Assembly: GCF_003260265.1 (NCBI RefSeq)
Contig: NZ_QITQ01000023.1
Location: 1-42,910 of the forward strand
From: Roseovarius amoyensis
GTDB taxonomy: Bacteria; Pseudomonadota; Alphaproteobacteria; Rhodobacterales; Rhodobacteraceae
Reading direction: 5' to 3'
Length of the DNA: 42,910 nucleotides
A program made the position numbers and the translations under genes. The notes beneath the pieces are model-generated. The model did not search any database. It was not told where the DNA came from and saw only the letters and a list, made by a program, of their open reading frames with translations. Below are positions 23,056 through 32,220 of this stretch, in pieces; the first letter of the stretch is position 1, and each line of letters begins with the position of its first letter.

Positions 23056-25884
23056 ATGAAACATCACGAGCCGCAGATTGATACCTCGCCCGAGGTCTCT
23101 GACGAGGTGCGCAAAACCACCTGCTACATGTGCGCCTGCCGCTGCGGCATCAACGTGCACATGAAGGATGGTAAGGTCGCCTATATCGAGGGCAACCGCG
23201 ATCACCCGGTTAATCGCGGCGTGCTCTGCGCCAAGGGCAGCGCCGGGATCATGCAGGTGAATGCCCCCTCGCGTCTGCGCGCGCCGCTCAAGCGCGTCGG
23301 CCCCCGCGGTTCGGGCCAGTTCGAGGAGATCAGCTGGGAAGAGGCGCTGGAAATCGCCACCGACTGGCTGGGCCGCATCCGCAAGGATGACCCCAAGCGC
23401 CTGGCCTTCTTCACCGGCCGCGACCAGAGCCAGTCCTTCACCAGCTTCTGGGCGCAGAACTATGGCACGCCCAACTATGCCGCGCATGGCGGGTTCTGTT
23501 CGGTCAACATGGCGGCGGCGGGCATCTATACGATGGGTGGCGCGTTCTGGGAATTCGGTCAGCCCGACTGGGAACATACCCGCCTGTTCATGATCTTCGG
23601 CGTGGCCGAGGATCACGACAGCAACCCCATCAAGATGGGCATCGCACGGCTGAAGGAACGTGGCGCGCGGATCATCGGCGTCAACCCGGTGCGCAGCGGC
23701 TATAACGCCGTGGCCGATGACTGGGTCGGGATCACGCCGGGCACCGACGGGCTGTTCATCCTGTCGCTGATCCATTGCCTGATAAAGGCCGGGCGGATCG
23801 ACCTGGATTACCTCGCACGCTATACCAACGCGCCCTTCCTGGTGAACCGCGATTCCACCTCGCCCGATTACGGGATGTTCCTGCGCGACGCCGTCGGAAC
23901 GCCGCAGGTGATCGACCGGGTGACAGGCAGGTTGGCGCCGTTCGACCGCCCCGGCGTGCGCCCCGACCTGTCGGCCATCCACCGTGAGGGGCACATTACC
24001 CACAAGCCGGTGATGCACCTCATCGCCGCGCGCTACCTGTCAAAGGACTACGCGCCCGAGGCCGTGGCCGAGCGATGCGGCGTGCCCGCCGAACGCATCC
24101 GCGCAATCGCCGCCGAACTAGCACGGGTGGCGTTCGAAGAAGAGATCGAGCTTGACCGCCAATGGACCGATTTTCGCGGCGAGACGCATCAGACGATGCG
24201 CGGCCGGCCTGTCAGCTTTCACGCCATGCGCGGGATATCGGCCCATTCCAACGGCTTTCAGACCGCGCGTGCGTTGCATGTGCTGCAAATCCTGCTGGGT
24301 AGTGTCGAGGTGCCCGGCGGGTTCCGTTTCAAGCCGCCCTATCCCAAGCCGGTTTCGGCCCATCCCACGCCGCACAGCAAGGCCACGCCCGACAGCCCGC
24401 TTGACGGCCCGCACCTGGGCTTTCCGCGTGGGCCCGAAGACCTGGCGCTGGACGATGACGGCAACCCGGCGCGGATCGACAAGGCGTTTTCCTGGGAAAA
24501 CCCGCTGTCGGCGCACGGGATGATGCACATGGTCATCTCAAACGCCCATGCGGGTGACCCTTACCCGATCGACACGCTGTTTCTCTACATGGCCAACATG
24601 GCCTGGAACTCGTCGATGAGCACGAACCGCGTGATGGAGATGCTTACCGATACCGATGAAAATGGCGACTACGTGATCCCGCGCATCATCTACTCAGACG
24701 CCTATTCGTCAGAAATGGTGGCCTATGCCGACCTGGTGCTGCCCGATACCACCTATCTGGAACGGCACGACTGCATCTCGCTGCTGGATCGCCCGATCAG
24801 CGAGGCCGACGCCGCGGCGGATGCTATCCGCTGGCCCGTGGTCGAACCCGACCGTGACGTGCGCGGCTTTCAAAGTGTGTTGATCGACCTTGCCAATCGC
24901 CTGGGCCTGCCCGGGTTCGTGGACGAGGCCGGTGCGCCGCTTTACACCGATTACGCCGACTATATCACCCGGCACGAACGCAAGCCGGGCATCGGGCCGC
25001 TGGCGGGCTGGCGGATGGGGCGCATGGGGCTGACTCATGGGCGCGGGGCGCCGAACCCCAAGCAGTTGCAAAGCTATATCGCCAATGGCGGCTTCTTCGT
25101 GAAGCACATCCCGCCAGAGGCCGCCTATATGAAACCCTGGAACCGCGCCTATCAGGACTGGGCCGTCGGCATGGGGATTTATGACAGCCCGCAGCCCTAT
25201 GTCTTTGACATCTATTCCGAGACGATGCGCCGTTTCCAGCGCGCGGCAGAGGGTCATGGCGAGCACCAGCCGCCCGATCATCTGCGCGAACGCCTCAAGA
25301 CGGTGATGGACCCGCTGCCGATCTGGTACGCGCCGCTGGAACATGACAGCGTCGATGGCGATGAATACCCGCTGCACGCGCTGACCCAGCGACCGATGGC
25401 GATGTATCACAGCTGGGGCACGCAGAACGCCTGGCTGCGCCAGATCCACGGGGAAAACCCGCTCTACCTGCCCACCCGCGTATGGCAGGCGCATGGCTTT
25501 GCCGAGGGCGACTGGGCGCGCGTCAGCTCGGCGCATGGGGCAATGGTGGTGCCGGTGGCGCATATGGCCGCGCTCAACCCCAATACCGTCTGGACATGGA
25601 ACGCCATCGGCAAGCGCAAGGGTGCCTGGGCGCTGTCGGATGACGCGCCCGAGGCGACGCGCGGCTTTCTGCTCAATCATCTGATCCACGAATTGCTGCC
25701 CGAAAAGGGCGACGGGCTGCGCTGGGCCAATTCCGACCCGGTAACCGGTCAGGCGGCGTGGTTCGACCTGCGGGTGAAGATCGAAAAGGTCGCCGCCCCG
25801 GCGCAAAGCCAGCCTGCGTTCGAGCCGATAAATTCGCCCGTGGGCAAGGGGCCTGACGAACTGCGATGGAAGGTGGGAAAATGA
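23056..25884 (+). CDS. Sulfite dehydrogenase (quinone), molybdopterin subunit SoeA
   Basis: A 942-residue bis-MGD oxidoreductase of the DMSO reductase family. The N-terminal [4Fe-4S] site is TTCYMCACRCGINV with Cys23, 26, 30 and Cys58 in GVLCAKG. There is no twin-arginine signal, so it is cytoplasmic, as known for SoeABC, which oxidises sulfite to sulfate and reduces quinone. The molybdopterin domains show FTGRDQSQSFTSFWAQ and, late, NPNTVWTWNAIGKRKGAW. The last residue and soeB overlap by ATGA. Position behind xsc-ackA gives the sulfite-consuming role; a polysulfide or thiosulfate reductase is the main alternative. Confidence 0.9.
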   Translation: MKHHEPQIDTSPEVSDEVRKTTCYMCACRCGINVHMKDGKVAYIEGNRDHPVNRGVLCAKGSAGIMQVNAPSRLRAPLKRVGPRGSGQFEEISWEEALEIATDWLGRIRKDDPKRLAFFTGRDQSQSFTSFWAQNYGTPNYAAHGGFCSVNMAAAGIYTMGGAFWEFGQPDWEHTRLFMIFGVAEDHDSNPIKMGIARLKERGARIIGVNPVRSGYNAVADDWVGITPGTDGLFILSLIHCLIKAGRIDLDYLARYTNAPFLVNRDSTSPDYGMFLRDAVGTPQVIDRVTGRLAPFDRPGVRPDLSAIHREGHITHKPVMHLIAARYLSKDYAPEAVAERCGVPAERIRAIAAELARVAFEEEIELDRQWTDFRGETHQTMRGRPVSFHAMRGISAHSNGFQTARALHVLQILLGSVEVPGGFRFKPPYPKPVSAHPTPHSKATPDSPLDGPHLGFPRGPEDLALDDDGNPARIDKAFSWENPLSAHGMMHMVISNAHAGDPYPIDTLFLYMANMAWNSSMSTNRVMEMLTDTDENGDYVIPRIIYSDAYSSEMVAYADLVLPDTTYLERHDCISLLDRPISEADAAADAIRWPVVEPDRDVRGFQSVLIDLANRLGLPGFVDEAGAPLYTDYADYITRHERKPGIGPLAGWRMGRMGLTHGRGAPNPKQLQSYIANGGFFVKHIPPEAAYMKPWNRAYQDWAVGMGIYDSPQPYVFDIYSETMRRFQRAAEGHGEHQPPDHLRERLKTVMDPLPIWYAPLEHDSVDGDEYPLHALTQRPMAMYHSWGTQNAWLRQIHGENPLYLPTRVWQAHGFAEGDWARVSSAHGAMVVPVAHMAALNPNTVWTWNAIGKRKGAWALSDDAPEATRGFLLNHLIHELLPEKGDGLRWANSDPVTGQAAWFDLRVKIEKVAAPAQSQPAFEPINSPVGKGPDELRWKVGK

Positions 25885-26636
25885 CCGCGCTTCCGGACAA
25901 GACCGAACGCAAGATGGGGCTGGTGATCGACCTTGACACCTGTGTCGGCTGTCATGCCTGCGTCGTCAGCTGCAAGGGCTGGAACACCGAGAATTACGGC
26001 GCGCCGCTGTCCGATCAGCAACCCTATGGCGCTGATCCCTCGGGCACGTTCCTGAACCGTGTCCACAGCTACGAGATTACGCCTGACGATGGCGGCGCCG
26101 CGCAGCTGGTGCATTTCCCCAAATCCTGCCTGCATTGCGAGGATGCGCCCTGCGTCACCGTCTGCCCCACCGGCGCCAGCTTCAAGCGGGCCGAGGACGG
26201 GATCGTGCTGGTGAACGAGAGCGACTGCATCGGGTGCGGGCTGTGCGCCTGGGCCTGCCCCTATGGGGCACGAGAGCAGGACGCCGCCGAGGGGGTGATG
26301 AAGAAATGCACCCTGTGCGTCGACCGCATCTACAACGAAAACCTGCCGCAAGAGGACCGCGTGCCCGCCTGCGTGCGTACCTGCCCGGCCAAGGCGCGCC
26401 ATTTCGGCGACCTGGGCGACCCCGACAGCGATGTGTCCCGTCTGGTGGCTGAACGCGGCGGTTTCGACCTGATGCCCGAACAGGGCACCAAGCCGGTCAA
26501 CAAGTATCTGCCCCCGCGCCCCCGCGACAGTCTGCAATCGGCAGAGACAGAGGCGCAGGAGACCTGGCTCGAACCCGTGGCGGGCGAGGCAAAGGGGTTC
26601 ATCGCCTGGCTTGACCGCGCATTGGAGAAGCTCTGA
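25881..26636 (+). CDS. Sulfite dehydrogenase iron-sulfur subunit SoeB
   Basis: A 251-residue four-cluster ferredoxin-type electron-transfer subunit. Cysteine groups: CVGCHACVVSCKGWN, CLHCEDAPCVTVCPTG, CIGCGLCAWACPYG and CTLCVDRIYNENL with CVRTCPAKARHFGD, matching four [4Fe-4S] clusters as in DmsB/PhsB/SoeB. It passes electrons from SoeA to the membrane subunit on the cytoplasmic face. ATG 25881 overlaps the soeA stop in ATGA, with GGAAGGTGGG before it, so translation is coupled; an earlier in-frame start would add five residues. Confidence 0.92.
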   Translation: MTALPDKTERKMGLVIDLDTCVGCHACVVSCKGWNTENYGAPLSDQQPYGADPSGTFLNRVHSYEITPDDGGAAQLVHFPKSCLHCEDAPCVTVCPTGASFKRAEDGIVLVNESDCIGCGLCAWACPYGAREQDAAEGVMKKCTLCVDRIYNENLPQEDRVPACVRTCPAKARHFGDLGDPDSDVSRLVAERGGFDLMPEQGTKPVNKYLPPRPRDSLQSAETEAQETWLEPVAGEAKGFIAWLDRALEKL

Positions 26637-27511
26637 TGCATCCGGCGCCATCCGTCATCCTGTTCACAACGCTTTCGGGGGCCGGTTTCGGCCTGCTGGT
26701 CTTTCTCGGTGCCGGGTTTCCGGCTGTCACCGGCTGGGTGGCATTTGTCTTTTTCGCCGTTGCCTATGTGCTGGCGGTGGGCGGGTTGCTGGCCTCGACC
26801 TTTCACCTCGGCCACCCCGAACGGGCGATGAAGGCATTCACGCAGTGGCGCACCTCGTGGCTCAGCCGCGAGGGGGTCGTATCGGTCGCGGCCCTGCTGG
26901 TGATGGCGCTATACGGTGCGGGGCTGGTCTTTCAGGGCGAGGCGCGGCCGGTACTGGGCGCGGTCGGCGCGGTGCTGTCACTGGGCACGGTCCTCTGCAC
27001 CGCGATGATCTATGCCCAGCTTGCCACCGTGCCCCGGTGGAAGACATGGCTGACGCCGGTGCTGTTCCTGGCGCTGGCGCTGGCGGGCGGTGCGCTGCTG
27101 GCCGGGCAGGTGCGCGCGGCGCTGGTGCTGTTGCCGCTGGCGGGGGTGGTGCAACTGCTGTGGTGGTTGCGTGGCGACAGGGCGCTGGCGCGCAGTGGCA
27201 CCACGCTGGCCAGCGCCACCGGGCTGGGCGGCGGCGAGGTTCGTGCGTTCGAGCCGCCGCACACCGGCAGCAACTACCTGCTGCGCGAGTTTGCCTTTCA
27301 GGTCGGCCGCCGGCACGCGCTGAAACTGCGCATCATCGCGCTGGGGCTGGGGGTCGTGCTGCCCGTGGTGCTGTTGCTGGCGCCCGGCACGCATGTTCCG
27401 GCCGCGCTGGCGGCACTCAGCCATCTGGCGGGGGTGGCGGCCTCTCGCTGGCTGTTCTTTGCCGAGGCCGAGCATGTCGTCGGGCTGTACTACGGTCGTC
27501 GCGGGGGCTGA
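26636..27511 (+). CDS. Sulfite dehydrogenase membrane subunit SoeC (DmsC family)
   Basis: A 291-residue membrane protein with about eight hydrophobic helices, DmsC/NrfD-like anchor that delivers electrons to quinone. The family hallmark is STFHLGHPERAMKAFTQW with SWLSREGV in the first loops (residues 45-80). The ATG overlaps the soeB TGA by one base (TGATG), indicating coupled translation. It completes soeABC. No haem-binding histidine pair of the NarI type is seen. Confidence 0.9.
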   Translation: MHPAPSVILFTTLSGAGFGLLVFLGAGFPAVTGWVAFVFFAVAYVLAVGGLLASTFHLGHPERAMKAFTQWRTSWLSREGVVSVAALLVMALYGAGLVFQGEARPVLGAVGAVLSLGTVLCTAMIYAQLATVPRWKTWLTPVLFLALALAGGALLAGQVRAALVLLPLAGVVQLLWWLRGDRALARSGTTLASATGLGGGEVRAFEPPHTGSNYLLREFAFQVGRRHALKLRIIALGLGVVLPVVLLLAPGTHVPAALAALSHLAGVAASRWLFFAEAEHVVGLYYGRRGG

Positions 27512-27547
27512 CACCACGACGTTGCCCGCATTGCGGCGCTCTGCGGT

Positions 27548-28423
27548 TCAGCGTGTCGGCACCGGGGTTTCGCCGCGATAGTCGTAAAAACCGCGCCCGG
27601 TCTTGCGCCCCAGCCAGCCGGCCTCGACATACTTGGTCAGCAGCGGGCAGGGCCGGTACTTGGTATCCGCCAGCCCGTCATGCAGCACGTTCATGATTGC
27701 CAGACAGGTATCGAGCCCGATGAAATCGGCCAGTTCCAGCGGCCCCATCGGGTGATTGGCGCCCAGCTTCATCGAGGTGTCGATCGAGATGACCGAGCCA
27801 ACCCCCTCGTACAGCGTATAGACCGCCTCGTTGATCATCGGCATCAGGATGCGGTTGACGATGAAACCGGGAAAATCCTCGGCCGTGGCCGAGGTCTTGC
27901 CCAGCCGGTCAACGACGGCCTTGCAGGTCTTGAATGTTTCCTCGTCGGTGGCGATGCCGCGGATCAGCTCCACCAGCTGCATCACCGGCACCGGGTTCAT
28001 AAAGTGGAACCCCATGAACCTTTCCGGCCGGTCGGTTCGGCTGGCCAGCCGGGTGATCGAGATCGAAGAGGTGTTCGAGGTCAGGATCGTGTGCGGCAGC
28101 AAATGCGGCGCGAGGTCCTCGAAAATCGCCTGCTTGACGGTTTCGCGCTCGGTCGCCGATTCGATCACCATGTCGGTCTTGCCCAGGTCGCTCAGCGTAA
28201 GGGTCGGCGTGATGCGGGCAAGCGATGCCTCCATCTCGGCCTCTTCCATCTTGCCGCGCGAAACCTGCCGTTCCATGTTGTCACGGATATGCGCCAGCCC
28301 CTTGTCCAGCGCCTCTTGCGTGATGTCGTTGAGCAGCACCTCATAGCCGGCCATCGCCAACACATGCGCGATCCCGTTGCCCATCTGCCCGGCGCCCACG
28401 ACGCCCATTTTCCGGATTTCCAT
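27548..28423 (-). CDS. 3-hydroxybutyryl-CoA dehydrogenase
   Basis: A 291-residue NAD(P)-dependent enzyme oxidising or reducing (S)-3-hydroxybutyryl-CoA/acetoacetyl-CoA, used in butyrate, acyl-CoA and polyhydroxybutyrate metabolism. The Rossmann motif is VVGAGQMGNGIAHVLA near residue 8. The catalytic His-Glu region is GFHFMNPVPVMQLVELI (around 138-153) and the C-terminal domain holds FIVNRILMPMINEAV and the end GRKTGRGFYDY. The ATG at 28423 begins the motif. It converges with soeC, 36 bp away. In relatives it sits directly after etfBA; here another gene is between. Confidence 0.9.
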   Translation of the reverse strand: MEIRKMGVVGAGQMGNGIAHVLAMAGYEVLLNDITQEALDKGLAHIRDNMERQVSRGKMEEAEMEASLARITPTLTLSDLGKTDMVIESATERETVKQAIFEDLAPHLLPHTILTSNTSSISITRLASRTDRPERFMGFHFMNPVPVMQLVELIRGIATDEETFKTCKAVVDRLGKTSATAEDFPGFIVNRILMPMINEAVYTLYEGVGSVISIDTSMKLGANHPMGPLELADFIGLDTCLAIMNVLHDGLADTKYRPCPLLTKYVEAGWLGRKTGRGFYDYRGETPVPTR

Positions 28424-28629
28424 TGGTTCGCCCTTGCATAACTCATCGGTGTTTCAAGTTGGCGCTACCATAGGCGCGCAGGGCTTTGGCCCGCAAGGGG
28501 CGGCGGCGCGGGCGGTGCCGGGCCGGGGGCGGAGGTGCCTTTAAAACTTGCGGCAAATGCCCGCATTAGCAGTTTTTCAACGTGCCTGCCCGAATCTGCC
28601 TGTGGGTGAGACGATCAAGGGTGGGCGCG

Positions 28630-29442
28630 ATGCTTTACAAGGCCGCGGGGCGGGGGCCCCATGCGTTTGAGCAATGCCGCTATGATGGCTCAAGGCTGCT
28701 GTTTCGCGGCCCGCGCCGGCGGCTGGAGGGCGATTTCACCGCCTGCCTGGGCGGGACCGAGACATTCGGCAAGGGCGTGGCCTGTCCCTGGCCCGACCTG
28801 CTGGAGGAATTGACCGGGGTTACCTGCGTCAATTTCGGCTGGCCCAATGCCGGCGTCGATGTCTTTGCCAGCGACCGTGCCTTGCTGGATTGTGCCGGAC
28901 GGTCGCGGCTCAGCGTGTTGCAGGTGCCCTGCGCCACCAACATGTCGAATCGGTATTACAGCGTGCATCCGCGCCGCAATGACCGGTTCCTGCAGGCGGC
29001 CCCTGCCCTGCGCGCGCTCTTCGCTGACGTGGATTTCTGCGAATTCAGCTTTACCCGCCACATGCTGGGGGCGTTGCAGGCGCGCTCGCCCGACCGTTTT
29101 GCCATCCTGCGGCAGGAACTGGCCACGGCCTGGGTCGAAGGCATGCGGCCGCTGATCCGCCGTATCGGCGTGCCGGTGGTTCTGTTGTGGCTGTCGGCAC
29201 GGACGCCGGACGTGGCCGCCGACCGGCCAGAGGTCTGGGCCGATCCGGCGCTGGTCGACCGCGCGATGCTGGAGCGGCTGCGCGCGGATGTGCAGGCCAT
29301 CGTCGAAATGCGGATAGATGCGCCAAAGGATACCGGCCCGACGCCAAGGGGCGCGGTGCCCGGTCCGGCGGTGCACCGACGGATCGCCACGGCGCTGGGT
29401 CCGGTTGTCGAGGCCGCGCTGGAGGCTGAAACGAGGGGCTGA
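28630..29442 (+). CDS. DUF6473 family protein
   Basis: A 270-residue protein resembling the DUF6473 family of rhodobacterial proteins of unknown function. Its GGTETFGKG near residue 40 and NFGWPNAGVDVF near residue 75 resemble a GDSL/SGNH-like fold with a late conserved VVLLWLSARTP, but function is not known. The ATG at 28630 was chosen over the upstream frame (28582) because MLYKAAGRGPHAFEQCRYDGS fits the family start. It is on the plus strand between hbd and etfBA, both minus, and ends just before a strong bidirectional terminator. No signal peptide. Confidence 0.65.
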   Translation: MLYKAAGRGPHAFEQCRYDGSRLLFRGPRRRLEGDFTACLGGTETFGKGVACPWPDLLEELTGVTCVNFGWPNAGVDVFASDRALLDCAGRSRLSVLQVPCATNMSNRYYSVHPRRNDRFLQAAPALRALFADVDFCEFSFTRHMLGALQARSPDRFAILRQELATAWVEGMRPLIRRIGVPVVLLWLSARTPDVAADRPEVWADPALVDRAMLERLRADVQAIVEMRIDAPKDTGPTPRGAVPGPAVHRRIATALGPVVEAALEAETRG

Positions 29443-29448
29443 CATGCT

Positions 29449-29477
29449 AATGGCCCGCCCTTGCGGGGCGGGCCATT
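29449..29477. terminator. Bidirectional intrinsic terminator
   Basis: AATGGCCCGCC (29449-29459) and GGCGGGCCATT (29467-29477) form a perfect 11-bp stem with a 7-nt loop. It sits between the convergent DUF6473 and etfA genes, 6 bp after the former's stop and 22 bp after the latter's. It probably ends transcription from both sides. Confidence 0.8.
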
Positions 29478-29499
29478 CACGGCGTCACGCGGGTGGCGT

Positions 29500-30429
29500 T
29501 CAGCCCAGTTTTTCAGTCAGTTCCGGGACGGCCTGGAACAGGTCGGCGACCAGGCCGTAATCGGCAACCTGAAAGATCGGCGCCTCTTCGTCTTTGTTGA
29601 TGGCGACGATGATCTTGCTGTCCTTCATCCCCGCAAGGTGCTGGATCGCGCCCGAGATGCCGACCGCGATGTAAAGATCGGGCGCCACCACCTTGCCGGT
29701 CTGGCCGACCTGCCAGTCGTTCGGGGCAAAGCCCGAATCGACCGCGGCGCGCGAGGCGCCCACCGCCGCGCCGAGCTTGTCGGCGAGCTTTTCGATCAGC
29801 GCGAAGTCATCCTCGGAGCCGACGCCACGACCGCCCGAGACGACGATACCGGCGGAGGTCAGTTCGGGACGGTCGCTTGCGGCAACCTTGTCCTCGACCC
29901 ATTCGGACAGGCCCGGGTCGGCGACGGCATCGATGCTGTCGACCGAGGCCGAGCCGCCTTCGCCGGCCACGTCGAAGGTCGAGGTCCGGAAGGTGATAAC
30001 CTTCTTTTCATCTTTCGACTTTACCGTCTGAATCGCGTTCCCGGCATAGATCGGACGCTCGAAGGTATCGCTGTCGACCACCCCGGAGACATCCGAGAGG
30101 ATCATCACGTCGAGCAGCGCAGCAACGCGGGGCATGACGTTTTTCGCATCCGTGGTCGCGGGCGCGGCAATGTGCGAGTAGTCGCCCGCGAGCGACACGA
30201 TCAGCGCGGCGGTCGCCTCGGCAAGGCGGTGGCCCAGCGAGGCGTCTTCGGCCACCAGCACCTTGGCCACGCCGTCGATCCTGGCGGCGGCTTCGCCTGC
30301 GGCAGCGGCAGAGGCCCCGGCACACAGAACGGTCACATCGCCCAGCGATGCGGCAGCAGACACGGCCTTGGCGGTGGCATCCATCGCCAGCTCGCCATCG
30401 GTTACTTCGGCAAGAAGGAGAACAGCCAT
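29500..30429 (-). CDS. Electron transfer flavoprotein alpha subunit
   Basis: A 309-residue FixB/EtfA subunit. EtfAB takes electrons from acyl-CoA dehydrogenases and passes them to ETF-quinone oxidoreductase. The C-terminal FAD-binding half has [20 protein letters not shown] and ends in [19 protein letters not shown]; before it are the [12 protein letters not shown] and [16 protein letters not shown] FAD-contact regions (around residues 200-240). The start overlaps the etfB stop by one base (TGATG), so they are translationally coupled. Confidence 0.95.
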   Translation of the reverse strand: MAVLLLAEVTDGELAMDATAKAVSAAASLGDVTVLCAGASAAAAGEAAARIDGVAKVLVAEDASLGHRLAEATAALIVSLAGDYSHIAAPATTDAKNVMPRVAALLDVMILSDVSGVVDSDTFERPIYAGNAIQTVKSKDEKKVITFRTSTFDVAGEGGSASVDSIDAVADPGLSEWVEDKVAASDRPELTSAGIVVSGGRGVGSEDDFALIEKLADKLGAAVGASRAAVDSGFAPNDWQVGQTGKVVAPDLYIAVGISGAIQHLAGMKDSKIIVAINKDEEAPIFQVADYGLVADLFQAVPELTEKLG

Positions 30430-31187
30430 CAGATAGCTCCCTTTTCTTTGAGTTTGGCCACCAGCGTATCCACATCGGCCACGATCTCGCCGGCCTGACG
30501 GGTCTCGGGCTCGGCGGTCTTGATGACCTCCAGTCGCGGGGTGACGTCGACGCCGTAATCGGCGGCGGTCTTTTCCTCCAGCGGCTTTTTCTTGGCCTTC
30601 ATGATGTTGGGCAGTGACGCATAGCGCGGCTCGTTCAGGCGCAGGTCGACGGTGATGATCGCCGGCATCTTGACCTTGATCGTCTGCAACCCGCCATCAA
30701 CCTCGCGCGTGACCAGCGCATGGTCGCCCTCAATGTCCAGCTTGCTGGCGAATGTGCCCTGCGACCAGCCCATCAGCGCCGCCAGCATCTGGCCGGTGGC
30801 GTTCATGTCGTTGTCGATCGCCTGCTTGCCGGCCAGAACCAGCCCCGGCTGTTCCTCGTCGATCACGGCCTTGAGGATCTTGGCAACTGCCAGAGGCTCG
30901 ATGTCCTGGTGCACATCATCGGCAGCCACCACCAGGATCGCCCGGTCAGCGCCCATCGCCAGCGCCGTGCGCAGCGTTTCCTGCGCCTGCTTGACCCCGA
31001 TCGAGACGGCGATGATCTCTTCGGCCTTGCCGGCTTCCTTCAACCGGATCGCCTCTTCGACCGCAATCTCGTCGAAGGGGTTCATCGACATCTTCACATT
31101 GGCAAGATCGACACCCGATCCGTCCGCCTTGACGCGAACCTTCACGTTGTAGTCGATCACGCGTTTGACAGGCACAAGCACCTTCAT
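30429..31187 (-). CDS. Electron transfer flavoprotein beta subunit
   Basis: A 252-residue EtfB/FixA subunit that binds AMP and docks partner dehydrogenases. Conserved: [19 protein letters not shown] at the start, [20 protein letters not shown], the AMP-loop region [17 protein letters not shown] and the recognition loop near residue 195 ([12 protein letters not shown]). ATG 31187 was preferred to the upstream frame (31223) as it gives the family start and has AAGGAGA a few bases before. etfA follows with overlap. A 17-bp palindrome lies about 80 bp upstream. Confidence 0.95.
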   Translation of the reverse strand: MKVLVPVKRVIDYNVKVRVKADGSGVDLANVKMSMNPFDEIAVEEAIRLKEAGKAEEIIAVSIGVKQAQETLRTALAMGADRAILVVAADDVHQDIEPLAVAKILKAVIDEEQPGLVLAGKQAIDNDMNATGQMLAALMGWSQGTFASKLDIEGDHALVTREVDGGLQTIKVKMPAIITVDLRLNEPRYASLPNIMKAKKKPLEEKTAADYGVDVTPRLEVIKTAEPETRQAGEIVADVDTLVAKLKEKGAI

Positions 31188-31264
31188 ACGTCTGATCTCC
31201 TTAAAGTGGTTGAAGCGCCGCAAGGCGCCCCGTCTTGAAACTCTCCGGCGCGTTAATACAGATT

Positions 31265-31281
31265 TGTTTCCGGATGAAACA
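31265..31281. promoter_or_regulatory. 17-bp palindrome in the etfB promoter region
   Basis: TGTTTC (31265-31270), a 5-bp spacer and GAAACA (31276-31281) form a perfect inverted repeat 78 bp upstream of etfB. Read on the minus strand, a TATTAA (possible -10) follows 17 bp after the TGTTTC arm, so the palindrome would cover the -35 region, a usual place for a repressor. The regulator is unknown. Confidence 0.45.
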
Positions 31282-31365
31282 GAGCAAAATCATCATGATC
31301 CTGCGCCCGGTCGTCGCGTTCGGGACGGTTTTCGCCATGTTAGCGCCAAAGCGGCGACTCCGGCC

Positions 31366-31938
31366 TCAGCGGTTCGCCCCCGGAACCCACAGAATATCGG
31401 CCTTGCCGCCGTCGTTGGCGATGCGGGCGGCGACGAAGAACCAGTCGCTGAGGCGGTTGAGGTACTTGACCGCCGCCGGATTCACCTCTTCGGCGGTCGT
31501 CAGTTCGACCGCGTGACGTTCGGCACGGCGCGCGACAGTGCGGCAAAGATGCAGCGCTGCCGACAGCTCTGACCCGCCGGGCAGGATGAAACTGCGCAAT
31601 GGCTGAAGGTCCGCGTTCATGGCGTCGATCTCGGCCTCAAGCCGGACAACCTGGTCGTCGCTCACGCGCAGGGGCGGGTATTCGGCCTCGGCATCGCGGG
31701 CCATGTCGGGGCGGCACAGGTCCGCGCCCAGGTCAAAAAGGTCGTTCTGGATACGCATCAGGGCCTCGTCCGATTCGGCCGTGGCCTTCAGCCGGGCCAG
31801 TCCGACCGTGGCGTTCAGCTCGTCGACGGTGCCATAGGCCATGACGCGCAGCGAATGCTTGGCCACGCGCACGCCGTTGCCCAGAGCAGTTTCGCCGGCA
31901 TCGCCGGTACGGGTATAGATCTTGTTGAGAACGACCAT
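31366..31938 (-). CDS. Cob(I)yrinic acid a,c-diamide adenosyltransferase, PduO type
   Basis: A 190-residue PduO-family ATP:co(I)rrinoid adenosyltransferase that makes adenosylcobalamin from cob(I)alamin and ATP. The N-terminal ATP loop is LNKIYTRTGDAGETALGNG; then VMAYGTVDELNATVGL and, late, the active-site helix LHLCRTVARRAERHAV, with the C-terminal KYLNRLSDWFFVAAR. Length is normal for the trimeric single-domain type. A small membrane protein gene precedes it by 12 bp and likely shares its transcript. AdoCbl is used by mutases elsewhere in the genome. Confidence 0.92.
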   Translation of the reverse strand: MVVLNKIYTRTGDAGETALGNGVRVAKHSLRVMAYGTVDELNATVGLARLKATAESDEALMRIQNDLFDLGADLCRPDMARDAEAEYPPLRVSDDQVVRLEAEIDAMNADLQPLRSFILPGGSELSAALHLCRTVARRAERHAVELTTAEEVNPAAVKYLNRLSDWFFVAARIANDGGKADILWVPGANR

Positions 31939-31950
31939 GTCATCAGACTC

Positions 31951-32148
31951 CTAGCGACGGATTAGAACAAAAAGAAGGATGGCGAGTACCGCGACGAACT
32001 GGGCGATGATCCGCCAGCGCATCAGCTTGTTTGACCGCTTGCCGTTCTCGATGCCGCCCTTGCCGAAGGTGGTGATCCCGAAGATCAAGATCGCCGCAAC
32101 AACGCCGCAGGCCAGTACAACAAGAATGAAAAGCGGGTCGCTGAACAT
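31951..32148 (-). CDS. Twin transmembrane helix small protein (HIG1-type)
   Basis: A 65-residue membrane protein with two helices, LFILVVLACGVVAAILIFGI (6-25) and IIAQFVAVLAILLFVLI (47-63), joined by a basic loop with GKGGIENGKRSNKLMRWR. This matches the small HIG1-like family of alphaproteobacteria; related mitochondrial proteins associate with respiratory complexes, but function here is unproven. It lies 12 bp upstream of the adenosyltransferase gene and probably shares its promoter. Confidence 0.8.
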   Translation of the reverse strand: MFSDPLFILVVLACGVVAAILIFGITTFGKGGIENGKRSNKLMRWRIIAQFVAVLAILLFVLIRR

Positions 32149-32220
32149 GGGGCAGGGCCTTTCGTCACGTCCTTGGCGACCATGTAGAGCGGATGGAGCA
32201 CAAGACGAAAGCGAAAAATG

